64,000 nucleotides of DNA from Streptomyces xiamenensis (lineage in GTDB: Bacteria; Actinomycetota; Actinomycetes; Streptomycetales; Streptomycetaceae). Positions 53,747 to 64,000 of the stretch are shown here, in pieces. The stretch lies in NCBI RefSeq assembly GCF_000993785.3, contig NZ_CP009922.3, forward strand, positions 248,001 to 312,000. The letters run 5' to 3'. The number at the start of each line of letters is the position of its first letter. Positions within the stretch are counted from its first letter, which is position 1. The notes beneath the pieces were generated by a model. It saw nothing but the letters and a program-made list of their open reading frames with translations, did not search any database and was not told the DNA's origin. The translations under genes and the position numbers were made by a program.

Positions 53747-55975
53747 TCACAGCGGTGCGCCCGGGGGGATCCACGGCAGGGGGGTCGGGTCGGGGTCCGG
53801 GTGGGCGGGTGACGCGTCCAGGTGGGGGCGCAGCGCCTCGCGGACGACCGTATGGGTCCGCTCGTCCGCCAGCAGGGCGTGGAGTTGGCGCTGCACGACG
53901 GCGGTCGCCGTCGTGCGGACCAGCCGGGCGACACCGTCGTCGGTTTCCGGGTCCGGTACGAGCGTGCCCAGCAGGGTCCCGGCCACGTCGGCGGGCGCGG
54001 GCAGGGCCGGGTCCGTGGCGTGCTGCCAGGCCAGGCGGTTCAGGCGCGCGGGGGTGAGGAGTTCGGTGCTGACCAGGGCGGTGGCGGCGGCCGCCGCGGT
54101 GAGCGGGTCGAAGGTCCGTCCGGTCTGTCCGCGCAGGGCGTCGGGGTCCCGCCGGTACCGGATGGCCGGCGGTGTCAGGGTGTGCAGGACGGTGGGGGGC
54201 AGGGTGAGCACGGAGGGGTGCAGCAGGTCCGCGGTGCGGCGCAGGGCGCGCCACTGGTCGGCGGCGGCGACGGGGGTCGCACCGGCCGCGCCGGGGTCTC
54301 CGGCCTGGGCGTAGCCGTACCGTACGCCCGCCACCAGGCGGGCGACGGCGGTCAGTTGGTGGCGGTGGTAGAGGTGGAGGAGGAGTGCGCGGTCCTCCAG
54401 TTCCCCGGTCTGCCGGTCCGGGGGGAGGACGGAGCGGGAGAAGCGGGCGAGGGCGGTACGGCGTACCTCCAGTGCCTGGTCGAGCGCGGTGAAGGGGTCG
54501 GCGACGGGCACCGTCCAGGGCACCGCGTCGGCGTGGGCGGCGTCGGGACCGCTGGCGTCCTCGTCGGCCAGGTAGAGGAGCCCTTGGGCCGCGGCGGCGC
54601 GGCGCAGTTCCTCGCCCGGGGTCTGCCCGTAGGCGTGGGCGACCAGGAAGTGGTCCCAGGGGCCCAGGCCCTGGCTGTAGGCGTGGGTGGTGTCCAGCTC
54701 GCCGTCGGGGGTGACGGTGAGGTGGGGGTGAGGGTAGTCCATGACGGACGGGCGCGGGTGGTGGTGGCTGGCGAAGTTGTGCATGAAGCCGAGGGCGTGG
54801 CCGATCTCGTGGGCGGCCAGGTGCCGGATGCGGCGCAGGACGAGGTCCTGGACGGCGGCGCGGCGGGCCGCTTCGTCGGGCTGTCCGTAGGGGGCGAGCA
54901 GGGCTTCGGCGAGGGCGGTGAGCTGGGCGACGCGCTGGGAGCCGAGCCTGACCCGGCCGTGCAGGATCTCGCCGGTGCGCGGGTCGGAGAGGGTCTGTCC
55001 GTGGGACCAGCCGCGGCCATCCCGGTGGACCCACCAGACGGTGTGGTGGGCGGGGTCGCTCAGGTCGAGGTCCTCGGGCGCGGTCTCGACGCGGAAGGCG
55101 CCGGGGAGGCCGGCGGCGTCGAAGGCCTCCTGCCACCAGTTGCCGCCTTCGAGGACGGCGGAGTGGATCGGTTCGGGGACGGCGGGATCGACGAGGAAGA
55201 CCACCGGTTCGGTGAGGCGGAAGCGGGGCTGGAAGCGGACCTCGGCTCCGGGGACGGGGCCGCCGTGGTCGCGGTGGCCGACGCCGTAGCCGCCGGATGC
55301 CGGATGGTAGGGGCGCGGCGGGAGCGGGTCGGCGGGCAGCGGCAGGAGTTCCATCCGCTGGACGAGGGTGAGGGTGTCGGGCAGCGGTGCGAGGGAGCGT
55401 ACGGCCGCGCCGGTGGCCCGGCCGCGCAGGGTGAGCAGGGCGGGCAGCCGGATGCCGTGCGGGCCGCCCGAGGCGTCCGTGGGGTGGGCGAGGCTGGTGG
55501 CGGGGTCGACGGTGTAGTCGCCCTGGTCGCGTTCGCGCAGGTGGTCGGCGATGCCGTGGAGGTCGGTGAGGGCGAGCGTGGTGACGTCCACGACGGCCGC
55601 CGGGCCGTCCTCGCGCACGATCGGGCCGCTCCACAGGACCGACCCGGCGAAGCCCTCCGTCCCGGCCCGGGTCGCGGCGGTGTCGCCGGCCGCGCGGTGG
55701 TGCTTGTTGTGAACGAGGAGCAGGACGCGGTCGCCCGCGCGCCGGAACGTGGCGAGGAGATCGGGGCCGGCCTTGCCGCGGTCGAGGGTGAGGGCGCTGG
55801 AGCCCAGACCGTGGGAGAGCGAGGCGGTGAGCAGGAAGGGGGTGTCGAACTCGGCGATGGCCAGCAGGAGTTCGGTGTTCGTTTCGCCGGGCGGCAACCG
55901 CCACCGGGGGACGCCGCCGGTCGGGTGCTGGGCGACGGCCGGGTGCTGGGGGTCGGTGGGTATCGGATCGGTCAT
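53747..55975 (-). CDS. Zinc-dependent metalloprotease (metzincin-like)
   Basis: A 742-residue protein. The catalytic site is HLAAHEIGHALGFMHNF at about 392-408 (HExxHxxGxxH), and a Met-turn-like VMDYPHP follows about 12 residues later. The N-terminal half (about 20-300) is a beta-rich domain of the type that precedes DUF5117-like proteases. There is no signal peptide, so either the protein stays in the cytoplasm or it leaves by an unknown path. Start ATG 55975 overlaps the stop of the GntR gene (ATGA). Substrate unknown. Confidence 0.88.
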   Translation of the reverse strand: MTDPIPTDPQHPAVAQHPTGGVPRWRLPPGETNTELLLAIAEFDTPFLLTASLSHGLGSSALTLDRGKAGPDLLATFRRAGDRVLLLVHNKHHRAAGDTAATRAGTEGFAGSVLWSGPIVREDGPAAVVDVTTLALTDLHGIADHLRERDQGDYTVDPATSLAHPTDASGGPHGIRLPALLTLRGRATGAAVRSLAPLPDTLTLVQRMELLPLPADPLPPRPYHPASGGYGVGHRDHGGPVPGAEVRFQPRFRLTEPVVFLVDPAVPEPIHSAVLEGGNWWQEAFDAAGLPGAFRVETAPEDLDLSDPAHHTVWWVHRDGRGWSHGQTLSDPRTGEILHGRVRLGSQRVAQLTALAEALLAPYGQPDEAARRAAVQDLVLRRIRHLAAHEIGHALGFMHNFASHHHPRPSVMDYPHPHLTVTPDGELDTTHAYSQGLGPWDHFLVAHAYGQTPGEELRRAAAAQGLLYLADEDASGPDAAHADAVPWTVPVADPFTALDQALEVRRTALARFSRSVLPPDRQTGELEDRALLLHLYHRHQLTAVARLVAGVRYGYAQAGDPGAAGATPVAAADQWRALRRTADLLHPSVLTLPPTVLHTLTPPAIRYRRDPDALRGQTGRTFDPLTAAAAATALVSTELLTPARLNRLAWQHATDPALPAPADVAGTLLGTLVPDPETDDGVARLVRTTATAVVQRQLHALLADERTHTVVREALRPHLDASPAHPDPDPTPLPWIPPGAPL

Positions 55976-56751
55976 CGGGTGGGCCCTGTTCTGTCGGCGG
56001 GGATCTCGTAGGCGAGCCGGAACCGTTCGCCCGGGACGACCAGGTCGGCCGTCTCCAGCGCCAGGCGGTCCGCGTAGTAGGTGCGTTCGATGGCGGCCAC
56101 GGGGGCGCCGGGGGCGAGGTCGAGGGCCACCGCCTCGTCACGGGTGCAGGCGCGGGCGGTGACGGTCTCGGTGGAGTGGGTGACCCGGATGCCGATGTAT
56201 CCCATGCGGGCCACCACGCTCTCGCCCGCCATGGGACCCGCTCCGGGCAGGGTGACGGGGGTGCCGCCGGTGATGCCCAGGGGCTCCCAGCTGACGCAGA
56301 GCATCGCGGGCAGGTCGTTGCGGCTGAGCCGGTAGAGGCTGCGGACCACCTGCTGTCCGGGGTCCAGGCCCAGCCGGGCGGCGATGGCGGGGCCGGCGGG
56401 CTCGGTGGTGGAGACGGGGGTGCTGCGGACGGTGCGGCCCTCGTCCTCGTCGGCATCGCCGGACACGGCGAGGGTGCCCAGCAGCCGTTCCCTGGTCCAG
56501 GAGCGGGCCATGGTTCCGGTGGAGGGCTGTTCGCGGACGTAGACGCCCTGACCGGGGCGGCCCCGGACGACGCCCTCGGCGGTGAGCAGGCGGACGGCCG
56601 CGGCGGCGACGTTCGAGCCGACGCCGTACTGGCGGGAGAGTTCGCTCCGTGAGGGCAGTCGGCGGCCGGCGGGGAATTCGCCGGCCGCGATGCGCTGCCG
56701 CAGCTGGTCCGCCACCCTGCGGTAGGCCGGCACCTGCATCGCGCGTCTCAC
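55972..56751 (-). CDS. GntR family regulator (HutC/UTRA subtype)
   Basis: A 259-residue regulator with an N-terminal winged HTH (about 9-75: AYRRVADQLRQRIAAGEFPA, LPSRSELSRQYGVGSNVAAA, VRGRPGQGVYV) and a UTRA ligand-binding domain (about 95-250) with VVRSLYRLSRNDLPAMLCVS and PVAAIERTYYADRLALE. GTG 56751; ATG 56739 is an alternative. It directly precedes and overlaps the metalloprotease gene. A matching operator (GTCTCG-N5-CGAGAC) lies at 56764-56780, so the pair is autoregulated. Confidence 0.92.
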   Translation of the reverse strand: MRRAMQVPAYRRVADQLRQRIAAGEFPAGRRLPSRSELSRQYGVGSNVAAAAVRLLTAEGVVRGRPGQGVYVREQPSTGTMARSWTRERLLGTLAVSGDADEDEGRTVRSTPVSTTEPAGPAIAARLGLDPGQQVVRSLYRLSRNDLPAMLCVSWEPLGITGGTPVTLPGAGPMAGESVVARMGYIGIRVTHSTETVTARACTRDEAVALDLAPGAPVAAIERTYYADRLALETADLVVPGERFRLAYEIPADRTGPTR

Positions 56752-56763
56752 TTTCTGGACATC

Positions 56764-56780
56764 GTCTCGCTATTCGAGAC
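56764..56780 (-). promoter_or_regulatory. GntR operator upstream of the GntR-metalloprotease operon
   Basis: GTCTCG-CTATT-CGAGAC is a perfect six-base dyad with a five-base spacer, 13 bases before the GTG start on the minus strand. Its form fits UTRA-type GntR binding sites. Confidence 0.7.
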
Positions 56781-56847
56781 ATTGCACGGGGCAAAATCGA
56801 TGGTGCCACGGAGACTATCGGACGCGACAGCAGGGCACGCTGAGCAA

Positions 56848-56924
56848 CCTGATGCAACAGGTGCCACCGAAAGCGTCCTTTTCCGGCGCCGCACACCCCA
56901 CTCCCGGCCACCTGATGCATCAGG
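56848..56924. promoter_or_regulatory. Twin palindromes CCTGATGCA(A/T)CAGG
   Basis: CCTGATGCAACAGG (56848-56861) and CCTGATGCATCAGG (56911-56924) have their centres 63 bases apart, close to six helical turns. They lie between the GntR gene and the polyamine-type operon. The remainder of 56925-57292 contains no gene I can support. A bound regulator could loop the DNA. Confidence 0.6.
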
Positions 56925-57292
56925 ATCGGTGCGCCGCAGGTGTCTCGCGCCCTCCGGCCGGCGCCCGCCGGGAAGGCTGTTTGCGCCGGTCACGGCTTTA
57001 CGGCGAGGGACAGGTCCAGCTAGTTTGCTGAGGCGGCACACAGTGACGCACGAGCGGGGCGCCTCTCGCCCTGTGGCGTCTCATGACACCGGCCACCATG
57101 CGGACGGATGCTCACGGAAGGAGGGCGGACATGGTCAGCGGCCCGCCCCGTTTCTCCGGCTCCTGTAGCCGGACGTCCGGTCCCCGCTCCCCCCTGAGCA
57201 CAGCGGCACCCGCCCGCTGACGGCCGGACGTCGTCCCCGGGGCGCCCGCCGGGCGTCCGTTCCCCGCTCGTCATCACCCCCGGAGCACCGCC

Positions 57293-58361
57293 ATGCCCTT
57301 GCGCTCACGCCGCCCACTGGTCCTCACCACCACCGCGGCCCTGACCGCCGTCCTGGCCGCCTCCTGCGCCTCGCCGGACACCGCCGCCCAGAACGGTGAC
57401 ACCACCACCATCACCTTCATGGGTTTCTACGGCACCTTCCAGGACGAGTTCACCGAGCACGTCATCAAGCCCTTCGAGGACGCCAACCCCGACATCAAGG
57501 TCACCTACGTACCGATCCAGAACTCGGCCGAGGTGCTGGCCAAACTGCGGGCCAGCACCGCGCGCCCGGCGGCCGACGTCGCGCTGATGGACTCCTCGGT
57601 GGCCCCCACCGCCAACGAGGAGGGCCTGTTCGCCCGGCTCGACCCGGAGCTGGTGCCCCACCTCGACCAGCTCGTCGACGAGGCCCGCAGCAAGGACGGC
57701 TTCGGCCCCGGCCTCACCCTCGACAGCCTGTCCATCCTCTACAACACCGAGAAGATCGACACGGCGCCCACCAGCTGGAACGACCTGTGGAAGGACGAGT
57801 ACCGGGGGAAGCTCGCCATGCCGATCGCCGACACCCGCGGGGTGGCGCTGATCATCGCGCTCTCGGACATCCTCGGCACCGACTACCAGCAGGACATCGA
57901 CCCCGCCATCGAACGGCTCCAGGAGCTGGCGCCCGGCGTGGAGACCTGGCAGCCCGCCCCCGACGTGTACACCGCCGTGCAGTCCGGCGAGGCCGGGATC
58001 GCGGTGGGCTGGAACGCCCGTGGCCAGTACTACAAGGACACCTCGGGCGGCGTGGTCGAGCCGGTGCTCCCGCAGGAGGGCACGGTGACCCAGATCAACA
58101 CGATCAACCTGGTCAACAACACCCCCCGCGCCGAGGCGGCGCAGAAGTTCATCGACTACGCGATCGGGGCCGAGGCCCAGAAGGCGTTCGACGAGGCCGC
58201 CTACTACGCGCCCGTCAACCAGGACGTCGAACTCTCCCCCGAGGTGCGGGAGCGCACCACCGCGTCCGAGCAGCAGCAGGCCCACCAGATCCCCGTCGAC
58301 TGGAGCTGGATCACCTCCCGCTACACCGACTGGGTCGACCGCATCAAGCAGGAGGTCATCG

Positions 58362-58369
<8 letters not shown>
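57293..58369 (+). CDS. Polyamine-type ABC substrate-binding lipoprotein (PotD/spermidine family)
   Basis: A 358-residue family 1 solute-binding lipoprotein; signal peptide with lipobox LAASC (Cys about 25). Mature region: ITFMGFYGTFQDEFTEHVIK, PFEDANPDIKVTYVPIQNSA, SLSILYNTEKIDTAPTSWND, WKDEYRGKLAMPIADTRGVA and INTINLVNNTPRAEAAQKFI, the PotD/AfuA-type framework (ABC.SP.S family). Ligand may be a polyamine, a thiamine- or opine-like molecule, or another cation. First of at least six co-transcribed genes; the next gene starts inside its 3' end. Confidence 0.92.
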
Positions 58370-59527
<1,158 letters not shown>

Positions 59528-59531
<4 letters not shown>

Positions 59532-60472
59532 CCGCCATCTCCCCCGCGCCCTCCGCCGAGACCCCCACCAGCGACGCACCACCGGCCCCCGCCGGCCGCC
59601 GGTGGCACCGCCGCCCTGCGCTGTGGCTGCTGGCACCCGGGGCGCTCGCGCTGCTCCTCACCTACGCCCTGCCGCTGGTGTGGGTGGTGCGCATGGCGCT
59701 CAACCAGCCGCTGCCGGGCGGCGCCATCCTCCAGACGCTCACGCTGTCCACCTTCACCGATGTCCTGACCAGCGCCCACTACTGGAACGTCATCGGGCAG
59801 ACCCTCCAGCTGGGGCTGCTCACCACGGTGTTCACCCTGCTGCTCGCCTACCCGGTGGCGCTCTTCCTGGCCCGCACCACCAGCCGGTGGCGCAGCCTGC
59901 TGTTCGCGCTGGCCGTCGCGCCGCTGCTGATCTCCTCGGTGGCCCGCACCTTCGGCTGGATGGCCATCCTCGGCAACCAGGGCGTCATCAACAAGACGCT
60001 GCTGGCCATCGGGGTGATCGACGACCCGGTGCGGCTGGCCAACAACATGACCGGCGTGGTGATCGCCTCCACCGAGATCTACATGCCGTTCGCGATCCTG
60101 GCGATGCTCGCCGGATTCGGCCGCCTGGACCCCGAACTGGAGCGGGCCGCCGCCTCACTGGGCGCGAACCGGCTGTCGGTGTTGCGCCGGGTGGTGCTGC
60201 CGCTGACCGCGCCCGGGGTGATCACCGCGTCGCTGCTGGTCTTCGTGCTCAGCCTCAGCGGCTACGTCACCCCGCGCCTCATCGGCGGCGGACGGGTCTT
60301 CGTGCTGGCCACCGAGATCTACGACGAGGCGATGAACTCGCTCAACTGGCCGGTCGCCGCCGTGCTGTCCGTGCTGCTGCTCATGCTGTTCGGCCTGGTC
60401 GTCGCCCTCCATCTGTGGGCGCAGCGCGTGCTGGAGGCCCGCATCACCGGGCGGGAGAGGAAAGCGTCATGA
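59528..60472 (+). CDS. ABC transporter permease (PotB-like)
   Basis: A 314-residue permease with six helices. LWLLAPGALALLLTYALPLV is the first helix, and the EAA loop RLDPELERAAASLGANRLSV is at about 198-217, followed by LRRVVLPLTAPGVITASLLV. GTG 59528 overlaps the ATPase stop (GTGA). Confidence 0.93.
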
Positions 60473-61266
60473 AAGCCGGACTCGCGGCCCGGACCGGCTG
60501 GGCGGTCCTGCTGACCGTGCTGTACCTGTTCCTGCTCGCTCCCGTGATCATCGTCCTCATCGTGTCCTTCGACACCAGCACTTTCCTGCGGTTCCCGCCC
60601 GAGGGGTTCAGCCTGGAGCCCTACCGGCAGGTGTTCGCCAACCCGGACTTCCAGGAGGGCATCAAGGTCAGCGCGATCACCGCGGCGACCACGACCGCGC
60701 TGGCCCTGGCCTGCGGCATCCCGGCGGCGCTCGCGCTGTCGCGGCTGCGGTTCCGCGGGCGCGGCGCGGTGGAGGCGGCGTTCCTGTCGCCGCTGCTGGT
60801 GCCGAACATCGTGCTGGGCCTGGCCCTGCTGATCCTGTTCGCGCCGATTCCACTGACCGACACCTACTGGGGCCTGATCCTGGCCCACCTGGGCGTCACC
60901 ATCCCGTACGTGGTGCGCACCATCTCGGCGGCGCTGGCCGGTGCCGACCCCCGGGCCGAGGAGGCCGCCCGGACGCTGGGCGCCGGTCCGTTCACGGTCT
61001 TCCGCCGGATCACCCTGCCGGCCATCCGGCCCGGTCTGTTCTCCGGCGGGATCATCGCCTTCCTGCTGTCCTTCGACGAGACGGTGATCTCGCTGTTCGT
61101 CTCGGGCCACAACGTGCGACCCCTGCCGGTCGCCGTCCTGCAGTACGTCGAGTACCGCAGCGATCCGTCCATCGCGGCGCTGTCGGTGTGCCTGGTGCTG
61201 CTGTCCGTCGTGGCCGTCGTCCTCGTGGAGCGCGGCCTCGGGCTGCGCCAGAGCCTGCGTTCGTAA
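60469..61266 (+). CDS. ABC transporter permease (PotC-like)
   Basis: A 265-residue permease; LLTVLYLFLLAPVIIVLIVS is the first helix, and the EAA loop DPRAEEAARTLGAGPFTVFR is at about 160-180, followed by RITLPAIRPGLFSGGIIAFL. ATG 60469 overlaps the previous stop (ATGA). It completes a full polyamine-type importer with one ATPase and one binding protein. Confidence 0.93.
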   Translation: MKAGLAARTGWAVLLTVLYLFLLAPVIIVLIVSFDTSTFLRFPPEGFSLEPYRQVFANPDFQEGIKVSAITAATTTALALACGIPAALALSRLRFRGRGAVEAAFLSPLLVPNIVLGLALLILFAPIPLTDTYWGLILAHLGVTIPYVVRTISAALAGADPRAEEAARTLGAGPFTVFRRITLPAIRPGLFSGGIIAFLLSFDETVISLFVSGHNVRPLPVAVLQYVEYRSDPSIAALSVCLVLLSVVAVVLVERGLGLRQSLRS

Positions 61267-61292
61267 TCCCCACCCCACCCCTGGAGTTCCCC

Positions 61293-62336
61293 GTGTCCAC
61301 CGCACCCGCCGCCCCGGCCTTCGACCCGGCCGCGCTGCACCGTGACAGCGTCGTCTTCAACGCCCTGGACTGCACCCCGCTGAACTGGGCGGACGAGATC
61401 TACCTCGGCAAGCTCGCCGCGTCCGGGGTCACCGCCGTCAACCACGCAGTGTCCATCTCGCAGGACTACGACGCGGCGGCGGCCGGCATCGCGGGCTGGC
61501 AGCGGCGGTTGGCGGAGACCGGCGGGCGGGTCTTCCAGGGCTACGGTCTGGCCGATGTGGACCGGGCGCACAACGAGGGGACGGTGGCCTGGTTCGCCGG
61601 CTTCGAGGACAGCAAGCCCATCGGTGAGGACCTGTGGCGGCTGCACGCGCTGTACCAGATGGGCCTGCGTTTCATGGGCCTGACGTACCAGAACCGCAAC
61701 TACGCGGCCGACGGCAGCGGGGAGAGCGCCAACGGCGGGCTGAGCCGGTTCGGGCGTGCGCTGATCAGGGAGTGCAACGACCTGGGGGTCGCCCTGGACC
61801 TGTCGCACACCGGTGAGCGCTCCACGCTGGAGACCATCGAGCTGTCCGAGAAGCCGGTGCTGGTCACGCATGCCGGGCTGACCCGGTTCGTGGACAGCCC
61901 GCGCAACAAGAGCGACCAGGTGGTGCGGGAACTGGCCGCCCGGGGCGGGGTGTTCGGGCTGGCCGCCAAGTCCGGATTCCTCTCCCCCAGCGGCCTCACC
62001 CAGGGTGCCGACCCGGAGGTGTTCGCCGACAACATCGACCACCTGGTGGACCTGGTCGGGATCGACCACGTCATCGTGGGCACCGATGTGGGGGACGAGC
62101 GCAAGTACTCCAAGGCGGGCATGGCACGGGTGCGGCGGCTGTACCCGGAGATCCCGATCGTCGGGGACGACCTGAACCTGGACATCATCCACCCCGAGGG
62201 CATGGGTACCCCCGCCGACCTCCCGCGCATCACCGAGGTGCTGGCCCGGCGCGGCTACGGCGCGGACGACATCACGGCGGTGCTGGGCGGCAATCTGCGC
62301 CGGGTTCTGGGCGACATCTGGGACACGCGGCGGTGA
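61293..62336 (+). CDS. Membrane dipeptidase-like M19 metallopeptidase
   Basis: A 347-residue zinc dipeptidase of family M19: RDSVVFNALDCTPLNWADE at about 14-32, TVAWFAGFEDSKPIGEDLWR with the metal Glu, MGLRFMGLTYQNRNYAADG, NDLGVALDLSHTGERSTLE, VLVTHAGLTRFVDSPRNKSD and HLVDLVGIDHVIVGTDVGDE. The usual N-terminal HxD metal motif is replaced by ALDCTPLN, as in a subset of bacterial M19 proteins. No signal peptide. GTG 61293 has CTGGAG upstream. It follows the importer by 26 bases and overlaps the next gene (GTGA), so it probably cleaves an imported dipeptide-like molecule inside the cell. Confidence 0.88.
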   Translation: MSTAPAAPAFDPAALHRDSVVFNALDCTPLNWADEIYLGKLAASGVTAVNHAVSISQDYDAAAAGIAGWQRRLAETGGRVFQGYGLADVDRAHNEGTVAWFAGFEDSKPIGEDLWRLHALYQMGLRFMGLTYQNRNYAADGSGESANGGLSRFGRALIRECNDLGVALDLSHTGERSTLETIELSEKPVLVTHAGLTRFVDSPRNKSDQVVRELAARGGVFGLAAKSGFLSPSGLTQGADPEVFADNIDHLVDLVGIDHVIVGTDVGDERKYSKAGMARVRRLYPEIPIVGDDLNLDIIHPEGMGTPADLPRITEVLARRGYGADDITAVLGGNLRRVLGDIWDTRR

Positions 62337-64000
62337 GCCGGAGCCGGCCGGTGGTCGCGGTGATCGGGGCGGGCCCGCGTGGCCTGGCCGTCCTCGGCCG
62401 GCTCCTCGCCCACCTCGGTCCCGGCGGGTCCTGGGCGGGCACCGGCGCCGATCTGCACGTCATCGAGCCACAGGTGCCGGGCGCGGGCCGGGTGTGGTCA
62501 CCGGACCAGCCCGAGGCGCTGCTGATGAACACCCTGGCGGGGCACGCCACCGCCTACCCCGACGACTCGGTCCGCATGGCGGGTCCCCCGCTCACCGGGC
62601 CCGGTCTGCTGGAGTGGTCGCGGGAGCGGGGGCTGGGCCTGGCCCCCTGGGAGCACCCCGGCCGGGCGCTGATGGGCCGGTATCTGGCCTGGGCGTACGA
62701 GGATCTGTCGCGCCGGGCGCCGGACGGTGTCCGCGTGGTGCCGCACCGGACCCGGGCCACCGCGCTGGAGCGGGTGCCCGGCGGGATACGGGTCCATCTG
62801 GAGAGCGGGGCGCCGGCGGTGACCGCCGACGCGGTGGTGCTGGCGACCGGGCACACCGATCAGCTCCCGGGGGCGCGGGAGCGGGAGCTGAGCCGCTTCG
62901 CCGAACACCACGGCCTGGTGCACCTGCGGCCCGGGTACCCGCACGAGGCCGCCCTGGACCGGCTGGAACCCGGGGCGACGGTCCTGGTGCGCGGCCTGGC
63001 CCTGAACTTCTTCGACCAGCTCACCCTGCTGACGGCGGGACGAGGTGGGCGCTTCACGCAGAACCCGGACGGCAGTGCCCGGTATCTGCCGTCCGGGCGT
63101 GAACCCCGGCTGATCGCGGGATCCGGGCGGGGCGTGCCGTATCTCGCCCGGGGCCAGGCTCCCGGGGCGATGCCGCGCGGGCACCGGCTGCGGTACTTCG
63201 ACGCGGAGCGGGCGCGGCAGTTGGCCGCGCGCGGTCCCGGCCGGGTGGACTTCCGCACGGAGGTGTGGCCGCTGATCGCGCGGGAGGCGGGGGCGGCCTG
63301 GTACGAGGTTGCGCTGCGGCTGCGGCCGGGGATGTCGCGGCTGCCGCGAGCGGAGTTCCTGGAGCGGTACGGCGCGGTGGAGCACGGTTCGCCGCGGTGG
63401 GCGGCGTTGCTGGCCGAGGCGTTTCCCGACCCGGCCGACCGCTTCGACCCGGCCGCGCTGGACCGTCCGCTGGCCGGCCGGGTCTTCCCCGACCGTCAGG
63501 CGCTGGGTTCCTGGATACGCCGGTTCCTGCGCGCCGACCTCGCCGCCGCCCGGGACCCGGAGCAGAGCCCGCTGAAGGCCGCGGCGGCGGCGATCGCCGC
63601 GACGAAGGCGCAGGTGCGCCGGGTGGCGGTGGCCGGGGTGCTGAACGCGGCAGGGCCGCGCGAACTGCGTTGGTTCCGGGGGTTCGGCGCCCATACGGCC
63701 AGTGGCCCGCCGGCTTCCCGGATCGCCGAGTTGCTGGCGCTGCACGAGGCGGGGGTGGTGGAGTTCGCGGGCGCGGGGCTGACGGTGGGCACCGACGGCG
63801 CCGCCGGGCTGTTCACCGGCGCGTCCCCGACGGTGGGCGGGGAGCCGGTACGGGCCGGCGCGCTGCTGGACGCGTGGCTGCCGGGGGCGGATCTGGCCAC
63901 CACCGGCAGTGCGCTGCTGGCCTCACTCGCCCCGGGCGGGCTGGCCCGCCCGCACCGGGCCGGCGCGGGGGACGCGGCCGTCCCGACCGGGGCGCTGGAC
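62333..64000 (+). CDS. FAD/NAD(P)-binding protein, partial at window end
   Basis: At least 556 residues, continuing past the window. The Rossmann motif VVAVIGAGPRGLAVLGRLLA lies at about 6-25, and a second glycine-rich strand (AVVLATGHTDQLPGARE) at about 166-182. It has the layout of the FAD-NAD(P)-binding family (HI0933/DUF-type with SidA-like features): DLHVIEPQVPGAGRVWSPDQ, LLMNTLAGHATAYPDDSVRM and LAPWEHPGRALMGRYLAWAY. GTG 62333 overlaps the dipeptidase stop. Its place behind importer and peptidase genes points to an oxidation of the released product, but the reaction is unknown. Confidence 0.85.
   Translation, partial: MSRSRPVVAVIGAGPRGLAVLGRLLAHLGPGGSWAGTGADLHVIEPQVPGAGRVWSPDQPEALLMNTLAGHATAYPDDSVRMAGPPLTGPGLLEWSRERGLGLAPWEHPGRALMGRYLAWAYEDLSRRAPDGVRVVPHRTRATALERVPGGIRVHLESGAPAVTADAVVLATGHTDQLPGARERELSRFAEHHGLVHLRPGYPHEAALDRLEPGATVLVRGLALNFFDQLTLLTAGRGGRFTQNPDGSARYLPSGREPRLIAGSGRGVPYLARGQAPGAMPRGHRLRYFDAERARQLAARGPGRVDFRTEVWPLIAREAGAAWYEVALRLRPGMSRLPRAEFLERYGAVEHGSPRWAALLAEAFPDPADRFDPAALDRPLAGRVFPDRQALGSWIRRFLRADLAAARDPEQSPLKAAAAAIAATKAQVRRVAVAGVLNAAGPRELRWFRGFGAHTASGPPASRIAELLALHEAGVVEFAGAGLTVGTDGAAGLFTGASPTVGGEPVRAGALLDAWLPGADLATTGSALLASLAPGGLARPHRAGAGDAAVPTGALD

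Noticed and set aside
53747..56011. Long frames overlapping the metalloprotease on both strands
   Set aside because: Repetitive Arg/Pro or Gly/Glu composition without motifs; the 742-residue frame with HExxHxxGxxH is the real gene.

Overview
The window is very GC-rich (about 70%), its codons are strongly GC3-biased, and it has several GTG starts, short four-base overlaps between operon genes, LLM flavin oxidoreductases, Tat-type secretion signals, a SpoIIE-type PP2C phosphatase and many one-component regulators. This points to Streptomyces or a close actinomycete, and the mix of small catabolic operons, orphan transporters and gene relics suggests an accessory or arm region. There are no rRNA genes, complete tRNA genes or CRISPR arrays; the only tRNA sequence is the 3' half of a tRNA-Pro(GGG) acting as an attachment-site scar.

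Region 1 (0-12 kb): a glutathione S-transferase, a frameshifted glutathione-synthetase-like ATP-grasp gene and an AraC regulator. These are followed by two damaged copies of a PaoABC-type periplasmic molybdenum aldehyde oxidase operon with an XRE/MmyB-type regulator between them. Copy 1 keeps the FeS, FAD and XdhC-type maturation genes but its large subunit is broken next to an IS1380 remnant. Copy 2 has collapsed its FeS, FAD and XdhC genes into fragments but keeps an intact 750-residue large subunit. Together the copies still encode one complete enzyme.

Region 2 (12-19 kb) is a relic zone: a Nudix gene without its Nudix box, a truncated flavin monooxygenase, a tRNA-derived att site beside a truncated tyrosine integrase, a DUF4440-like gene with an in-frame amber codon, and several C-terminal stubs. 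Two intact genes survive: a chloramphenicol-phosphotransferase-like kinase and a Tat-signal helical-repeat protein.

Region 3 (19-32 kb): an amidohydrolase divergent from a MarR regulator; an oligopeptide-type importer (fused permeases plus lipoprotein) behind an iron-box-like operator and without an ATPase; and a LacI-controlled sugar locus. The sugar locus holds a lipoprotein, two permeases, a GH68 fructan enzyme and a secreted esterase, and the same operator lies in front of both the transporter operon and the esterase.

Region 4 (32-47 kb): VOC protein, NmrA-like and pirin genes with an HxlR regulator, an SDR, TetR plus CPBP protease, ArsR/SRPBCC/DUF899 around one palindrome, an orphan fused-permease ABC importer, and a giant YdiJ-type FAD/FeS oxidoreductase that follows a deleted TPP-enzyme relic.

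Region 5 (47-64 kb): SDR relic, PAS-SpoIIE phosphatase, CobW metallochaperone with a Zur-like site, two LLM oxidoreductases, a 32-bp perfect hairpin, a GntR-metalloprotease pair, and finally a tightly coupled operon. That operon encodes a polyamine-type ABC importer (four genes), an M19 dipeptidase and a FAD/NAD(P)-binding protein that runs off the end. It is the best candidate here for an undescribed import-and-processing pathway.
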